DNA of 64,000 nucleotides from Chitinolyticbacter albus (GCF_024437655.1 NZ_JANBVF010000027.1:27789-91788); one strand, 5' to 3'. Shown: positions 18,162 to 28,271, counted from the first letter of the stretch. Numbers and translations: made by a program. The notes: generated by a model from the sequence alone, not told the origin.

Positions 18162-19205
18162 ATGATGCAAGTCTCCGATTTCGACTATTTCCTGCCCGAA
18201 CGATTGATCGCGCAGTTTCCCCCCGCCGAGCGCGGCGCCAGCCGGATGTTGCACGTCGATGGCGCGCAGCTGGAAGACACCTGGTTCCGCGAATTGCCGC
18301 GCTTCCTGCGCGCAGGCGACGTGCTGGTGTTCAACGACACCAAGGTGATCAAGGCGCGCCTGTTCGGCAGCAAGGCCACCGGGGGGGCGATCGAGGCGCT
18401 GATCGAGCGGGTACTGGATCAGCACCACGCGCTGGCGCACGTGCGCGCGTCCAAATCGCCCAAGCCGGGCACGCGCTTGCTGTTCGACGGCGGTTTCGCG
18501 GCGGAGATGGTCGAGCGCCGCGGCGATCTCTTTTTGCTGAAGTTCGCCGGTGATGCCAGCGTGCTCGATATCCTCGACGCCGCAGGTCGTTTGCCGCTGC
18601 CGCCCTACATCACGCACACGCCAGACGACGACGATGCGCGACGTTACCAGACGGTGTATGCCCGCGATCCGGGTGCCGTCGCCGCGCCCACCGCCGGCCT
18701 GCATTTCACCGATGCGTTGCTCGATACGTTGCGGCAGATGGGCGTGGCCACGCACTTCCTCACGCTGCATGTCGGCGCTGGCACCTTCCAGCCGGTGCGG
18801 GTCGACGAGATCGCCGCACATACGATGCATCACGAGCGCTATGCGATCCCGGCTGCCACGGTCGAGGCGATCAAGGCCGCCAAGGCAGCGGGCGGGCGGG
18901 TGATCGCGGTCGGCACCACCAGTTTGCGCGCACTGGAGGCCGCCTCGCAGCAGGGCCTGCTGGCCGAACCCGAGGGCGATACCGACATCTTCATTACGCC
19001 GGGATATCAGTTCCGGGTGGTGGACAGGCTGATCACCAATTTCCACCTGCCGAAGTCAACGTTGCTGATGCTGGTATCGGCCTTCGCAGGCTTTGATGCG
19101 ATGAAGGCGGCGTACACGCACGCGGTCGATCAGGAGTACCGCTTCTTCAGTTATGGCGACGCGATGCTGCTCGAGCGCGCCGCTGGCTCGGGGCTGCCGG
19201 GCTAA
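18162..19205 (+). CDS. queA: tRNA epoxyqueuosine precursor synthase QueA (SAM:tRNA ribosyltransferase-isomerase)
   Basis: The 347-residue enzyme transfers and isomerises the ribosyl group of SAM onto preQ1 in tRNA. Signatures are [46 protein letters not shown] and the C-terminal [16 protein letters not shown]. Two ATGs are adjacent (18162 and 18165) and either may be used; the longer frame from 18072 is unlikely. Its pathway partner tgt lies 1.8 kb downstream with three unrelated genes in between. Confidence 0.97.
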   Translation: MMQVSDFDYFLPERLIAQFPPAERGASRMLHVDGAQLEDTWFRELPRFLRAGDVLVFNDTKVIKARLFGSKATGGAIEALIERVLDQHHALAHVRASKSPKPGTRLLFDGGFAAEMVERRGDLFLLKFAGDASVLDILDAAGRLPLPPYITHTPDDDDARRYQTVYARDPGAVAAPTAGLHFTDALLDTLRQMGVATHFLTLHVGAGTFQPVRVDEIAAHTMHHERYAIPAATVEAIKAAKAAGGRVIAVGTTSLRALEAASQQGLLAEPEGDTDIFITPGYQFRVVDRLITNFHLPKSTLLMLVSAFAGFDAMKAAYTHAVDQEYRFFSYGDAMLLERAAGSGLPG

Positions 19206-19213
19206 GGGCGGAT

Positions 19214-19227
19214 TTGCCCTGGATCAA
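19214..19227 (+). promoter_or_regulatory. Possible FNR/ANR-type site upstream of the small secreted protein
   Basis: TTGCCCTGGATCAA matches the FNR consensus TTGAT-N4-ATCAA at eight of ten positions and lies 74 bases before the next ATG. The intact right half (ATCAA) and CTGG spacer resemble betaproteobacterial anaerobic boxes. A single degenerate site is weak evidence. Confidence 0.3.
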
Positions 19228-19300
19228 GCCACTGGCATTTACCGACGGCAAGCGCAGCTGATAGGCGCAGAATCGGCCTGTTTTCTCGTGGCGATGCTCC

Positions 19301-19603
19301 ATGCGTATTTTGCTCTGCAGCCTGATCTGGATGCTTGTCGTGCTGGCCTGGCCGGCTGCGGCGCCGGCAGCGGCCTGCCCCGAATCCGCGCAGCCACACG
19401 TCGCTGTGCTCGCCGATCCGGCCGCGCATGATGCCGATTGCCAGGCTGCTGCGCGCTGCTGTCTGGCGCCAGTGCCGCTCGCGGTGATGCCGACGCTGAT
19501 CGCGCCGCAGGGTTATCTGGCGGTGCGCCTGGCCCACGTGCCAAGGGGCCGGAGCCTGGAGTCTGCCGCGCCGCCATTGCCACCGCCGCGCTCGCTCGCT
19601 TGA
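19301..19603 (+). CDS. Small exported protein of unknown function
   Basis: The 100-residue protein has a signal peptide (MRILLCSLIWMLVVLAWPAAAPAAA). The mature part carries four cysteines, two adjacent in AARCCLAP, and a proline-rich tail. No family was recognised; small Cys-rich exported proteins like this often accompany metal-handling or redox genes. It precedes the DUF6803-like membrane gene by 72 bp and is probably co-transcribed with it. Confidence 0.5.
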   Translation: MRILLCSLIWMLVVLAWPAAAPAAACPESAQPHVAVLADPAAHDADCQAAARCCLAPVPLAVMPTLIAPQGYLAVRLAHVPRGRSLESAAPPLPPPRSLA

Positions 19604-19675
19604 TTGTGTTTGCCCGCCGCCTGCCGCGGCGGTTCGCGCCTGACGGCGCTTACGATCAATAGCGAGACCTACATC

Positions 19676-20170
19676 ATGGACATGACGCATTACATGGCAT
19701 TGCTGGCCGCCAACCAGCCGTGGAATCTGCTGCTCTTTATGGCAGTGCCGGTGATCCTGGCCGAAACCGTGGCCATCACCGAACTCTTCATCCTGCTGCG
19801 GCGCCAGATGGATGGCACGCTGCGCCGTATCAACCGCGCCGCCAGCATTGCCGCCGGCGTGTATTTCAGCGGGGTATTCGTCTACCTGCTGTTCACCGCG
19901 GTGATCCCGCTGACGCGCGATGGGCTGTGGCGCGGTCCGGCAGACTGGATCGCAGTGGGGTTCTATCTTGCCGGCGTGATCCCGCTCGGCGGCCTGGCGC
20001 TGTTGGACCTGGGGCTGCTGTACCGCCAAGCAGGGGCCGAGCGGCGCATGGCGGTTCACGCCACGCTGGTGGCACTGTTCCTGGTGGTGGCCCACGTCGC
20101 GATGGTGTTCGGCATGCTCGATCCCACCGTGCTGGGCGCGATGCCGCTCGATATGCACGCCGGGCACTGA
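19676..20170 (+). CDS. Permease-like membrane protein (probably DUF6803 family)
   Basis: The 164-residue protein starts MDMTHYMALLAANQPWNLLLF and has about five hydrophobic helices, ending in DMHAGH, a His/Met-containing tail that could bind metal. I associate it with the DUF6803 family from memory of its N-terminal signature; that label should be checked. ATG 19676 was chosen over an earlier frame start at 19604 because the conserved region begins there. Its neighbour is the small exported Cys-rich protein. Confidence 0.65.
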   Translation: MDMTHYMALLAANQPWNLLLFMAVPVILAETVAITELFILLRRQMDGTLRRINRAASIAAGVYFSGVFVYLLFTAVIPLTRDGLWRGPADWIAVGFYLAGVIPLGGLALLDLGLLYRQAGAERRMAVHATLVALFLVVAHVAMVFGMLDPTVLGAMPLDMHAGH

Positions 20171-20198
20171 GGCCCGGCTGCGACGCGTCGGCCGGGCC
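20171..20198. terminator. GC-rich palindrome between convergent genes
   Basis: Arms GGCCCGGC (20171-20178) and GCCGGGCC (20191-20198) enclose the palindrome CGACGCGTCG (20181-20190). The structure lies exactly between the convergent permease-like and CAP-domain genes. No T-tract follows, so it may be a Rho-assisted or weak bidirectional terminator. Confidence 0.5.
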
Positions 20199-20203
20199 CG
20201 GGC

Positions 20204-20893
20204 TCAGTACGGGTTCTGGCCGACGTAGTTGCCCGCGGGCAGGTAGTTGCAGACCCACACCTCCCCCCCAGTGCAGCGCGCGCGCGCGCAACCGACGGCT
20301 GTCGTGGTCTTCCAGACGATTTGCGTGTAGTGTCCGCACGCCTCGCCGGCCGCACAGCTCTTGGTGGCGAAGTTGTAATCTGCTTTCTCGCCAGCCCAGG
20401 ACGCGATGACATCGGCGGCGCTCCAGCGATAACCGTTGTAGTCCGGGGAAAACCAGCCGGCGGCCAGATTTTCGCCGGTGGTGGCGCCGTTGAGCAGGCG
20501 TTCGCTGCCGCTGCGATGTGTCAGGTCGCAATTGTTGTCGTTGGCTAGGTGATCGGCCCAGGTCTGGGCAAAGCTCGCGAGCCAGGTGGACCAGGTCAGA
20601 TCAGCGAGGCTTGCGCCCTCGGCGCGGCGCACGCTGTTGTGGGCATCGAGCATGCTGCTGACAAAGTCGTTAGATGGCGTGGGCGTGGGCGTGGGAGTCG
20701 GAGTCGGAGTCGGAGTCGGAGTCGGAGTCGGAGTCGGAGTCGGCGAGCTGCTGGTCGGCGTTGGCGTTGGCGCGCCGCTCGTGGGCGTCGACGCAGGCGT
20801 CGGCTTGGGCGCCGCAACGGCATTGTCGGTGTCGTCGCCGCCACCACCACACGCGGTGAGCAGCAGGCACAACAGCAGGGCAGGGATACGCAT
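20204..20893 (-). CDS. CAP/SCP-domain lipoprotein with Thr-Pro repeat linker
   Basis: The 229-residue protein has a lipobox (LLTAC, Cys15), a low-complexity linker of about 40 alternating Thr-Pro residues, and a C-terminal CAP (SCP/PR-1) domain. Family motifs are visible: [31 protein letters not shown] and [16 protein letters not shown]. The domain carries five cysteines. It should be anchored in the outer membrane or exposed at the surface. ATG 20893 begins the signal peptide. The linker DNA is a perfect hexanucleotide repeat. Its orientation is opposite to the queA/tgt genes around it, so it is an insertion in that locus. Confidence 0.88.
   Translation of the reverse strand: MRIPALLLCLLLTACGGGGDDTDNAVAAPKPTPASTPTSGAPTPTPTSSSPTPTPTPTPTPTPTPTPTPTPTPSNDFVSSMLDAHNSVRRAEGASLADLTWSTWLASFAQTWADHLANDNNCDLTHRSGSERLLNGATTGENLAAGWFSPDYNGYRWSAADVIASWAGEKADYNFATKSCAAGEACGHYTQIVWKTTTAVGCARARCTGGEVWVCNYLPAGNYVGQNPY
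20694..20741. repeat. Eight perfect copies of GGAGTC (Thr-Pro coding)
   Basis: Bases 20694-20741 are eight exact tandem copies of GGAGTC on the plus strand, encoding alternating Thr-Pro in the CAP lipoprotein. Imperfect GGGCGT units extend the tract on its 20680s side. The six-base unit changes linker length without breaking the frame. Confidence 0.95.
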
Positions 20894-20934
20894 TGACGGT
20901 GTTCCACAGAAGATAAGGGTGGCAAGATTTCTAG

Positions 20935-22164
<1,230 letters not shown>

Positions 22165-22172
22165 GTGTTTTA

Positions 22173-22193
22173 CAGTCAGTTTCATGCTGACTG
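22173..22193 (+). repeat. Inverted repeat after tgt
   Basis: CAGTCAG (22173-22179) and CTGACTG (22187-22193) flank a 7-base loop nine bases after the tgt stop. No T-tract follows. It could be an RNA-processing or weak termination structure between tgt and yajC. Confidence 0.4.
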
Positions 22194-22240
22194 GTATGAC
22201 GGTGGGAACCGAATGCCTGCATTAGCGGTCGGTGTGCGAG

Positions 22241-22269
22241 TGGATTTAGCCACCCGTGCGGGCTAGAAT
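22241..22269 (+). promoter_or_regulatory. Promoter candidate for yajC
   Basis: TAGAAT at 22264-22269 with a weak -35-like TGGATT at 22241-22246 (17-base spacing) lies 42 bases upstream of the yajC ATG. Confidence 0.35.
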
Positions 22270-22310
22270 GTCCCGCTTCGTTCCGACCCAACAGACAAAG
22301 GTAGTCCCGA

Positions 22311-22640
22311 ATGTTCCTCATCGAACCTGCATACGCTCAGGCGGCCCCCGCCGGCGCGGAAATGGGCTTCATGTCCTTCCTGCCCATGATCGTGATCTTC
22401 GTGCTGTTCTGGTTCCTGATGATCCGGCCGCAGCAAAAGCGCATGAAGGAAATGAAGGCCATGGTCGACGCGCTGCAAAAGGGCGACGAGGTCGTGACCA
22501 ATGGCGGCTTGCTCGGCAAGGTGGCCAAGGCCGGCGAGCAATTTCTGACACTGGAAATTGCTGATGGCGTCGAAATCGTCGTGCAGCGTTCCGCAGTCTC
22601 CCAGCGCCTGGAAAAAGGCACCATCAAGAACAACAAATAA
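22311..22640 (+). CDS. yajC: Preprotein translocase subunit YajC
   Basis: The 109-residue protein has a single N-terminal membrane helix (MGFMSFLPMIVIFVLFWFLM) followed by RPQQKRMKEMK and the conserved GDEVVTNGGLLGKV segment. It associates with SecDF in the holotranslocon. It lies between tgt and secD in the standard order, with a hairpin between it and secD. Confidence 0.96.
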   Translation: MFLIEPAYAQAAPAGAEMGFMSFLPMIVIFVLFWFLMIRPQQKRMKEMKAMVDALQKGDEVVTNGGLLGKVAKAGEQFLTLEIADGVEIVVQRSAVSQRLEKGTIKNNK

Positions 22641-22650
22641 ATCACGAGGG

Positions 22651-22675
22651 AAAGGCGGCATGGCCGCCTTTCTTT
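22651..22675 (+). terminator. Terminator-like hairpin between yajC and secD
   Basis: A perfect 9-bp stem AAAGGCGGC (22651-22659) and GCCGCCTTT (22663-22671) with a 3-base loop is followed by CTTTC. It has the form of a weak intrinsic terminator inside the yajC-secDF operon, so it may lower secDF relative to yajC. Confidence 0.6.
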
Positions 22676-22691
22676 CATGGATGGCTCCGCG

Positions 22692-24554
22692 ATGAACCGC
22701 TACCCGCTCTGGAAATACCTGCTGATCGCTGTTTCGCTGATCGCAGCTCTGCTCTATACCCTGCCCAACTTCTTCGGTGAAAGCCCGGCCGTGCAGATTT
22801 CGGCCGCGCGCTCCACCGCGAAGGTGGATCAGGCCACGCATGCACGGACGCTGGCTGCGCTGAAGGCCGCCGGGATCACCCCGGATGAGCGCATCCCCGA
22901 TGTCACTTCGTTCAAGCTGCGTTTCCATGACACGGAAACCCAGCTCAAGGCCAAGGACGTGATCCAGACGGCGCTGGGCGACGATTACATCGTGGCGCTC
23001 AACCTGTTGCCGCAAACCCCGGCCTGGCTCGCCAAGATCGGCGGCAAGCCGATGTTCCTGGGCCTCGACTTGCGCGGTGGTGTGCACTTCCTTTTGGAAG
23101 TGGACATGAAGGCCGCAGTCGACAAGCAGCTGGAAAAGGTCGCCGGCGACATCCGCCGCGAGCTCAAGGACCAGAAGATCCGTTATGGCCGCGTGACCCG
23201 CGAGCGCGAAAGCGTCTCGGTCGGTCTGCGCGACGAGGAAACGCTGGCCCGTGCCGCGGGTGCCGTGCGCCGCGTGTTGCCGGACCTCAAGGTCGAGGAA
23301 AGCCGCAACCCAGGCGACTATCGCCTGATCGTGCGCTTCTCGCCCGAGGCGCAGATCAAGCTGCAGAACGATGCGGTCGCGCAGAACATCACCACGCTGC
23401 ACAACCGGGTGAACGAGCTGGGCGTCGCCGAACCCATCATCCAGCAGCAGGGCCAGGGCCGGATCGTGGTGCAGCTGCCGGGGGTGCAGGACACCGCCAA
23501 GGCCAAGGACATCCTGGGGCGCACCGCCACGCTGGAAGTGCGCATGGTCGAGGACGACCAGCAGAAGATCGCCGATGCCTTTACCGGCAAGGTGGCGCCG
23601 GGGCTCGAGTTGGTTCCGGTGGCCGGCGTGCGCAGCGGCCAGGGTTCGGCTGAACTCCTGAAGACCGAGGTCGAGCTGACCGGTGACAACATCACCAAGG
23701 CCGAGCCGACCTACGACCAGAACAATAACCCGGTGATCGGCCTCAGTCTCGATTCGACCGGTGCCTCGATTTTCCGCACGCTGACCCGCGACAACGTCGG
23801 CAAGCGCATGGCCATCGTGCTGGTCGAGAAGGGCAAGGGCCAGGTCATCACCGCGCCGCGCATCAACGCCGAGCTCGGCGGCAGCTTCGTGATCGAAGGC
23901 GGCGGCATGACGGTGCAGGAAGCCAATGACATCTCGCTCTTGGTGCGTGCGGGTTCGTTGGCGGCGCCGATGAACATCGTTGAGGAGCGCACCATCGGCC
24001 CGTCGCTGGGCAAGGAAAATATCGAGAAGGGCTTCCATTCGACGCTGTATGGCTTTATCGCCATCGCCATCTTCATGGTCATCTACTACCGCGTGTTCGG
24101 CTTCGTGTCGGCCGTGGCCTTGTCGGCCAATGTGCTGCTGCTGCTGGCGCTGCTGTCGGCGATCGGCATCACGCTGACGCTGCCGGGCATTGCCGCCATC
24201 GCGCTGGCGCTGGGTATGGCGATCGATTCCAACGTGCTGATCAATGAGCGGATCCGCGAAGAACTGCGTAACGGCATGAGTCCGCAGATGGCAATCCAGA
24301 ACGGCTACGGCCACGCCTGGGCGACCATTCTCGATTCCAATATCACCACCTTGATCGCCGGCATCGCGCTGTTTATGTTCGGCTCGGGCGCGGTGCGCGG
24401 CTTTGCCGTGGTGCATTGCCTGGGCATTCTCACCTCGATGTTCAGCGCAGTGATGGTGTCGCGCGCGATGATCAACCTGATTTACGGCTACCGCCGCCGC
24501 CTGACCGGTCTGTCGATCGGCCAGGTGTGGGTGCCGCAACAAAAACAAGCATAA
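22692..24554 (+). CDS. secD: Protein translocase subunit SecD
   Basis: The 620-residue membrane protein uses the proton-motive force with SecF to pull preproteins into the periplasm. It has an N-terminal membrane helix, FLGLDLRGGVHFLLEVD (D1 signature), a large periplasmic domain and five C-terminal helices including GMAIDSNVLINERIREE. ATG 22692 (MNRYPLWKYLL) is favoured; ATG 22677 is in frame and possible. secF follows after 13 bp. Confidence 0.97.
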   Translation: MNRYPLWKYLLIAVSLIAALLYTLPNFFGESPAVQISAARSTAKVDQATHARTLAALKAAGITPDERIPDVTSFKLRFHDTETQLKAKDVIQTALGDDYIVALNLLPQTPAWLAKIGGKPMFLGLDLRGGVHFLLEVDMKAAVDKQLEKVAGDIRRELKDQKIRYGRVTRERESVSVGLRDEETLARAAGAVRRVLPDLKVEESRNPGDYRLIVRFSPEAQIKLQNDAVAQNITTLHNRVNELGVAEPIIQQQGQGRIVVQLPGVQDTAKAKDILGRTATLEVRMVEDDQQKIADAFTGKVAPGLELVPVAGVRSGQGSAELLKTEVELTGDNITKAEPTYDQNNNPVIGLSLDSTGASIFRTLTRDNVGKRMAIVLVEKGKGQVITAPRINAELGGSFVIEGGGMTVQEANDISLLVRAGSLAAPMNIVEERTIGPSLGKENIEKGFHSTLYGFIAIAIFMVIYYRVFGFVSAVALSANVLLLLALLSAIGITLTLPGIAAIALALGMAIDSNVLINERIREELRNGMSPQMAIQNGYGHAWATILDSNITTLIAGIALFMFGSGAVRGFAVVHCLGILTSMFSAVMVSRAMINLIYGYRRRLTGLSIGQVWVPQQKQA

Positions 24555-24567
24555 AAGGGGCGCCGAC

Positions 24568-25503
24568 ATGGAGTTCTTCCGCATCAAGCAGGACATCCCG
24601 TTCATGAGCTACGGCAAGCTCACGACGGCGATCTCGTTGCTCACCTTCATCGTTGCCGTGTTTTTCCTGGTGTTCAAGGGGCTGAATTTCGGCGTCGAGT
24701 TCACCGGTGGAACGGTAATGGAACTGCGCTACGCGCAGCCGGCCGATCTGAATCAGGTGCGCGGCGCCGTCGATAACCTCAAGTACGGCGAATCGCAGGT
24801 GCAGGCGCTTGGCACCACGCGCGACGTGATGGTGAGGCTGCCCAATATCAAGCAGAAGACCAGCGCCCAGCTCTCCAACGAAGTGCTGACGGCGCTTAAG
24901 CAGCAACGCGGCGACGTCGAGCTGCGCAAGGTCGAGTTCATCGGCCCGTCGGTGGGCGAGGAGCTGGTCAGCCATGGCCTGCTGGCGCTGGCACTGGTGT
25001 GTATCGGCATCATCGCTTATCTCGCGATCCGCTTCGAATGGCGGTTCGCGGTGTCCGCCGTGATCGCCAACATGCACGACGTGGTGATCATCCTGGGCTT
25101 CTTCGCGCTGTTCCAGTGGGAATTCTCGCTGACCGTGCTCGCCGGTATCCTGGCGGTGCTGGGCTACTCGGTGAACGAATCGGTGGTGGTGTTCGACCGG
25201 ATTCGCGAGAACTTCCGCAAGTCCAATCTGCGCGGCAAGACGGTACCGCAGGTGATCGACAACGCGATCACCGCCACCATGAGCCGGACCATCATCACCC
25301 ACGGCTCGACCGAAGCGATGGTGCTGTCGATGCTGATCCTGGGCGGGCCTGCACTGCATGGTTTCGCCATGGCGCTGACCATCGGCATCGTATTCGGCAT
25401 CTATTCGTCGGTGCTGGTGGCCTCGCCCTTGCTGCTGATGTTCGGCGTCACGCGCGAGAACATGGTGAAGCCGGTGACGGTGAAGGAAGAAGCCGTCGTC
25501 TGA
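24568..25503 (+). CDS. secF: Protein translocase subunit SecF
   Basis: The 311-residue partner of SecD has six membrane helices. Signatures are LNFGVEFTGGTVMELR near the N-terminus and GYSVNESVVVFDRIREN. The ribosome site AAAGGGGCG precedes ATG 24568. It is the last gene of the yajC-secD-secF unit; a strong terminator follows. Confidence 0.97.
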   Translation: MEFFRIKQDIPFMSYGKLTTAISLLTFIVAVFFLVFKGLNFGVEFTGGTVMELRYAQPADLNQVRGAVDNLKYGESQVQALGTTRDVMVRLPNIKQKTSAQLSNEVLTALKQQRGDVELRKVEFIGPSVGEELVSHGLLALALVCIGIIAYLAIRFEWRFAVSAVIANMHDVVIILGFFALFQWEFSLTVLAGILAVLGYSVNESVVVFDRIRENFRKSNLRGKTVPQVIDNAITATMSRTIITHGSTEAMVLSMLILGGPALHGFAMALTIGIVFGIYSSVLVASPLLLMFGVTRENMVKPVTVKEEAVV

Positions 25504-25530
25504 GCCTCGCCGCTGGTCATCCCGGCAAGA

Positions 25531-25553
25531 CCGGCGGCTGAGCCGCCGGTTTT
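25531..25553 (+). terminator. Intrinsic terminator after secF
   Basis: CCGGCGGC (25531-25538), loop TGA, GCCGCCGG (25542-25549), then TTTTCGCTTGT. A strong GC stem with U-tract 28 bases after the secF stop. Confidence 0.88.
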
Positions 25554-25617
25554 CGCTTGTGTCTGATCGTCATCGTCAACCATTAAGCTGCAACCTTCAC
25601 TGCGCCGAGCCCAAGTC

Positions 25618-26259
25618 ATGGATTTCAACCCGATCGACCTGTTCCTGCATCTGGACACCTACCTGGAAACCTTCGTGCGCGAGTACGGGATCTGGGCCTA
25701 TGCCGTGCTGTTCGCGGTGATCTTTTGCGAGACCGGCCTCGTGGTGATGCCGCTGTTGCCCGGTGATTCCCTGCTGTTCGTGGCCGGCATGCTCGCCGGT
25801 GGCGGGCTCTTCAATATCCATGTCCTGTGCCTGTTGATGTTCGTCGCTGCGGTGGCCGGCGATGCGCTCAACTACACGATAGGCCGCTACTTCGGCCACA
25901 AGCTGTTCGCCAATCCCGACTCCAAGGTATTCCGCCGCGACCATCTGGAAAAGACCCACGCCTTCTACGAGAAGCATGGCGGCAAGACCATCATCATTGC
26001 CCGCTTCGTGCCCATCGTGCGTACCTTCGCGCCCTTCGTCGCCGGCATGGCCGAGATGAGCTATGCCAAGTTCTTCACCTTCAACGTGGTCGGCGCCTTC
26101 GTCTGGGTGTATGCGCTGACCTTCGCAGGCTTCCTGCTTGGTGGCATTTCCTTTATCAAGGACAACCTGACGCTGATCATCTTCGGCATCGTCTTCATCT
26201 CCATCCTGCCGGGCCTGATCGAAGTGGCACGCCACAAGCTGCGTCGCGCGCCGGCGTGA
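25618..26259 (+). CDS. DedA family membrane protein
   Basis: The 213-residue protein has about five membrane segments and the DedA/SNARE-associated core: [36 protein letters not shown] and the basic motif [20 protein letters not shown] with its two essential-type arginines. DedA proteins are flippase or proton-dependent transporter candidates for undecaprenyl phosphate or phosphatidylethanolamine. It has its own transcription start after the secF terminator. The stop overlaps a GTG that could also start bioC. Confidence 0.93.
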   Translation: MDFNPIDLFLHLDTYLETFVREYGIWAYAVLFAVIFCETGLVVMPLLPGDSLLFVAGMLAGGGLFNIHVLCLLMFVAAVAGDALNYTIGRYFGHKLFANPDSKVFRRDHLEKTHAFYEKHGGKTIIIARFVPIVRTFAPFVAGMAEMSYAKFFTFNVVGAFVWVYALTFAGFLLGGISFIKDNLTLIIFGIVFISILPGLIEVARHKLRRAPA

Positions 26260-26273
26260 AGCTACCCGTACGC

Positions 26274-27173
26274 ATGTCCGAAACGTTCTACACCGACAAG
26301 GCCGCGATGCGCGTGGCCTTCGACAAGGCCGCGGGCAGTTACGACGCCGCGGCCGTGCTGCAGCGCGAAGTGGCCGACCGCATGGCCGAGCGCCTCGATT
26401 ACATCAAGCTCGCGCCCAGCCGGGTGCTCGATGCCGGCTGCGGTACCGGCTACGCCAGCCCAATGCTGCGTGCCCGCTATCCGGAAGCCCAGCTCGTCGA
26501 GCTCGACCTCGCCCCCGGCATGCTGCAGGTGGCGCGGCAGAAGGGGCAGGGCGGCATGCTGCAGCGCTGGCTGCACCTGTTCGAACGCAACCGTGTTCTG
26601 CAGGTGTGCGGCGATGTCGAACGGCTGCCGCTGGCCGATGCCTCGGTCGAGCTGATCTGGTCCAACCTCACGCTGCAGTGGTGCAACACGCCCGATGCCG
26701 TGTTCGCCGAGTGCTTTCGCGTGCTCAAACCCGGTGGCCTGTTGATGTTCTCGACGCTGGGCCCGGACACGCTGAAGGAATTGCGTGCTGCCTTCGATGG
26801 AATCGACGGCTACAGCCACGTGAACCGCTTCATCGACATGCACGATCTGGGCGACGCGCTGGTGAAGGCCGGCATGGCGACGCCGGTGATGGACATGGAG
26901 CAGATCACGCTGACCTATCCCGATGCCAAGGCGGTGATGCGCGATCTCAAGGCCATCGGCGCACACAACGTCACCGAGGGCCGGAATCGTGGCCTGATGG
27001 GCAAGGCCGCGTGGCAGCAGGTGGTGGCACAGTACGAGCGCTTTCGTCATGCCGGCGAGCTGCCCTGCAGCTATGAAGTCGTCTACGGTCATGCCTGGAA
27101 GCCCGAGCCACGCCCCGGCCAACTGGCCGACGGGCGCCAGGTCATCGAATTCAGACCGCGCTCCCGCGCCTGA
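26274..27173 (+). CDS. bioC: Malonyl-[ACP] O-methyltransferase BioC
   Basis: The 299-residue SAM methyltransferase starts pimelate-moiety synthesis for biotin by methylating malonyl-ACP. It shows SAM motif I VLDAGCGTGY (residues 51-60), AFDKAAGSYDAAAVLQREVADRM, LIWSNLTLQWC and GLLMFSTLGPDTLKELR, all typical of BioC. ATG 26274 was chosen; GTG 26256, overlapping the DedA stop, would add six residues. bioD follows after one short gene; bioF, bioA and bioB are not in the window. Confidence 0.93.
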   Translation: MSETFYTDKAAMRVAFDKAAGSYDAAAVLQREVADRMAERLDYIKLAPSRVLDAGCGTGYASPMLRARYPEAQLVELDLAPGMLQVARQKGQGGMLQRWLHLFERNRVLQVCGDVERLPLADASVELIWSNLTLQWCNTPDAVFAECFRVLKPGGLLMFSTLGPDTLKELRAAFDGIDGYSHVNRFIDMHDLGDALVKAGMATPVMDMEQITLTYPDAKAVMRDLKAIGAHNVTEGRNRGLMGKAAWQQVVAQYERFRHAGELPCSYEVVYGHAWKPEPRPGQLADGRQVIEFRPRSRA

Positions 27174-27188
27174 TCACAAGGAATCCGG

Positions 27189-27524
27189 GTGTTCAGCACC
27201 ACCTTCATCTTCGAGAAGAAACAGTACGACGCCGAGTTCGATCGGCTCGACGTGGCCATTGCCGAGCTTGCGCGCAGCCAGCCTGATTTCGCCGGCGAGG
27301 AATTCTGGGAAGACCCCAAGACCGGCCGGATCTCGGCCGTGTACTACTGGCACGGCCGCGACGGGATCGATGCATTGATGCGCGATGCCAGTCACCTCGA
27401 AGCCAAGCGGCGTTACCGCGAGTGGTACCACGGTTATCACGTGGTGATTGCCGAAGTGCTCTCCGCCTATGGCGATGGCGGGTTCGAGCACCCCGTGCCG
27501 TCGATGCGCCCGGCCCGCGCATGA
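27189..27524 (+). CDS. Small dimeric alpha/beta-barrel (ABM-like) protein
   Basis: The 111-residue protein starts at GTG 27189 with AGGA six bases upstream. It resembles antibiotic-biosynthesis-monooxygenase-like dimeric alpha-beta barrels: FSTTFIFEKKQYDAEF, a central FWEDPKTGRISAVYYWHGRD and a helix with HLEAKRRYREWYHGYHV. The stop overlaps the bioD start (ATGA), so it is translationally coupled to bioD and sits between two biotin genes. Enzymatic activity is unknown. Confidence 0.7.
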   Translation: MFSTTFIFEKKQYDAEFDRLDVAIAELARSQPDFAGEEFWEDPKTGRISAVYYWHGRDGIDALMRDASHLEAKRRYREWYHGYHVVIAEVLSAYGDGGFEHPVPSMRPARA

Positions 27525-28195
27525 CCACCCTCTTTATCGCCGGCACGGACACCGAAGTCGGCAAGACCGTCATTACCTGCCAGCTGCTGCGGGCCTTTGC
27601 GCAAAAGGGGCTCAGGGCCTTGGCGATGAAGCCCGTTGCCTCGGGCTGCGTCTGGCAGGATGGCGAGCTGGTGAACGCCGACGTCACCGCGCATGCCGCT
27701 GCCGCCAACGTCGATACGCCGCTATCCTGGCGCAGCCCCTATCGCTTCGAGCCGCCGATTTCGCCGCATCTGGCTGCGCGTGCAGCAGGTGTGGTGATTG
27801 AGCTGGAACACCTTGCTGCTCGCGCGTCGCAACTGGCGGCGTGCGCCGATGTCGTGCTGGTGGAAGGGGCGGGGGGCTGGTATGCGCCCTTGTCCGAACA
27901 GACCACGATGGCAGACCTTGCCGCACGCTTGCAGGCGCCCATCATCCTGGTGGTCGGCATGCGGCTGGGTTGCATCAACCATGCCTTGCTGACGGTGGAG
28001 GCCATCGCGGCGCGCGGTTTGCGGCTGGTCGGCTGGGTGGCCAATGCGGTCGATCCGACGATGTCGCACTATGCGGAAAACGTGGCTACGCTATGCGCAC
28101 GTATCGATGCGCCGCTGCTTGCCGAGGTAGGCCACTCGTCAGATGCAGAATGGGGCAGCCTTCCGTCGCCTGCCGTGGTAACCTTACTGCCCTGA
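27521..28195 (+). CDS. bioD: Dethiobiotin synthetase
   Basis: The 224-residue ATPase closes the ureido ring of dethiobiotin using CO2. It has the P-loop GTDTEVGKT at residues 8-16, MKPVASG and the VEGAGGWYAPLSE loop. ATG 27521 overlaps the previous stop and gives the usual length; an upstream in-frame start at 27422 lies in the preceding gene. Confidence 0.96.
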   Translation: MTTLFIAGTDTEVGKTVITCQLLRAFAQKGLRALAMKPVASGCVWQDGELVNADVTAHAAAANVDTPLSWRSPYRFEPPISPHLAARAAGVVIELEHLAARASQLAACADVVLVEGAGGWYAPLSEQTTMADLAARLQAPIILVVGMRLGCINHALLTVEAIAARGLRLVGWVANAVDPTMSHYAENVATLCARIDAPLLAEVGHSSDAEWGSLPSPAVVTLLP

Positions 28196-28271
28196 ATGCT
28201 TGCGTCAGTTACTAGCGCAGCGCACACTTGCCGATAATAGATATCAGACATCTCTAATAGATCCTGCAGTC

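Noticed and set aside
20694..20741. CRISPR-like repeat array
   Set aside because: Contiguous six-base units with no spacers; a coding microsatellite.
20596..20925. Frames with Ser-Asp, Glu-Ser or Arg-Leu repeats
   Set aside because: Out-of-frame readings of the GGAGTC repeat; the CAP lipoprotein frame (Thr-Pro) has the real domains.
22263..24605. Minus-strand frame of 780 codons
   Set aside because: Antisense to yajC and secD, which are unmistakable.
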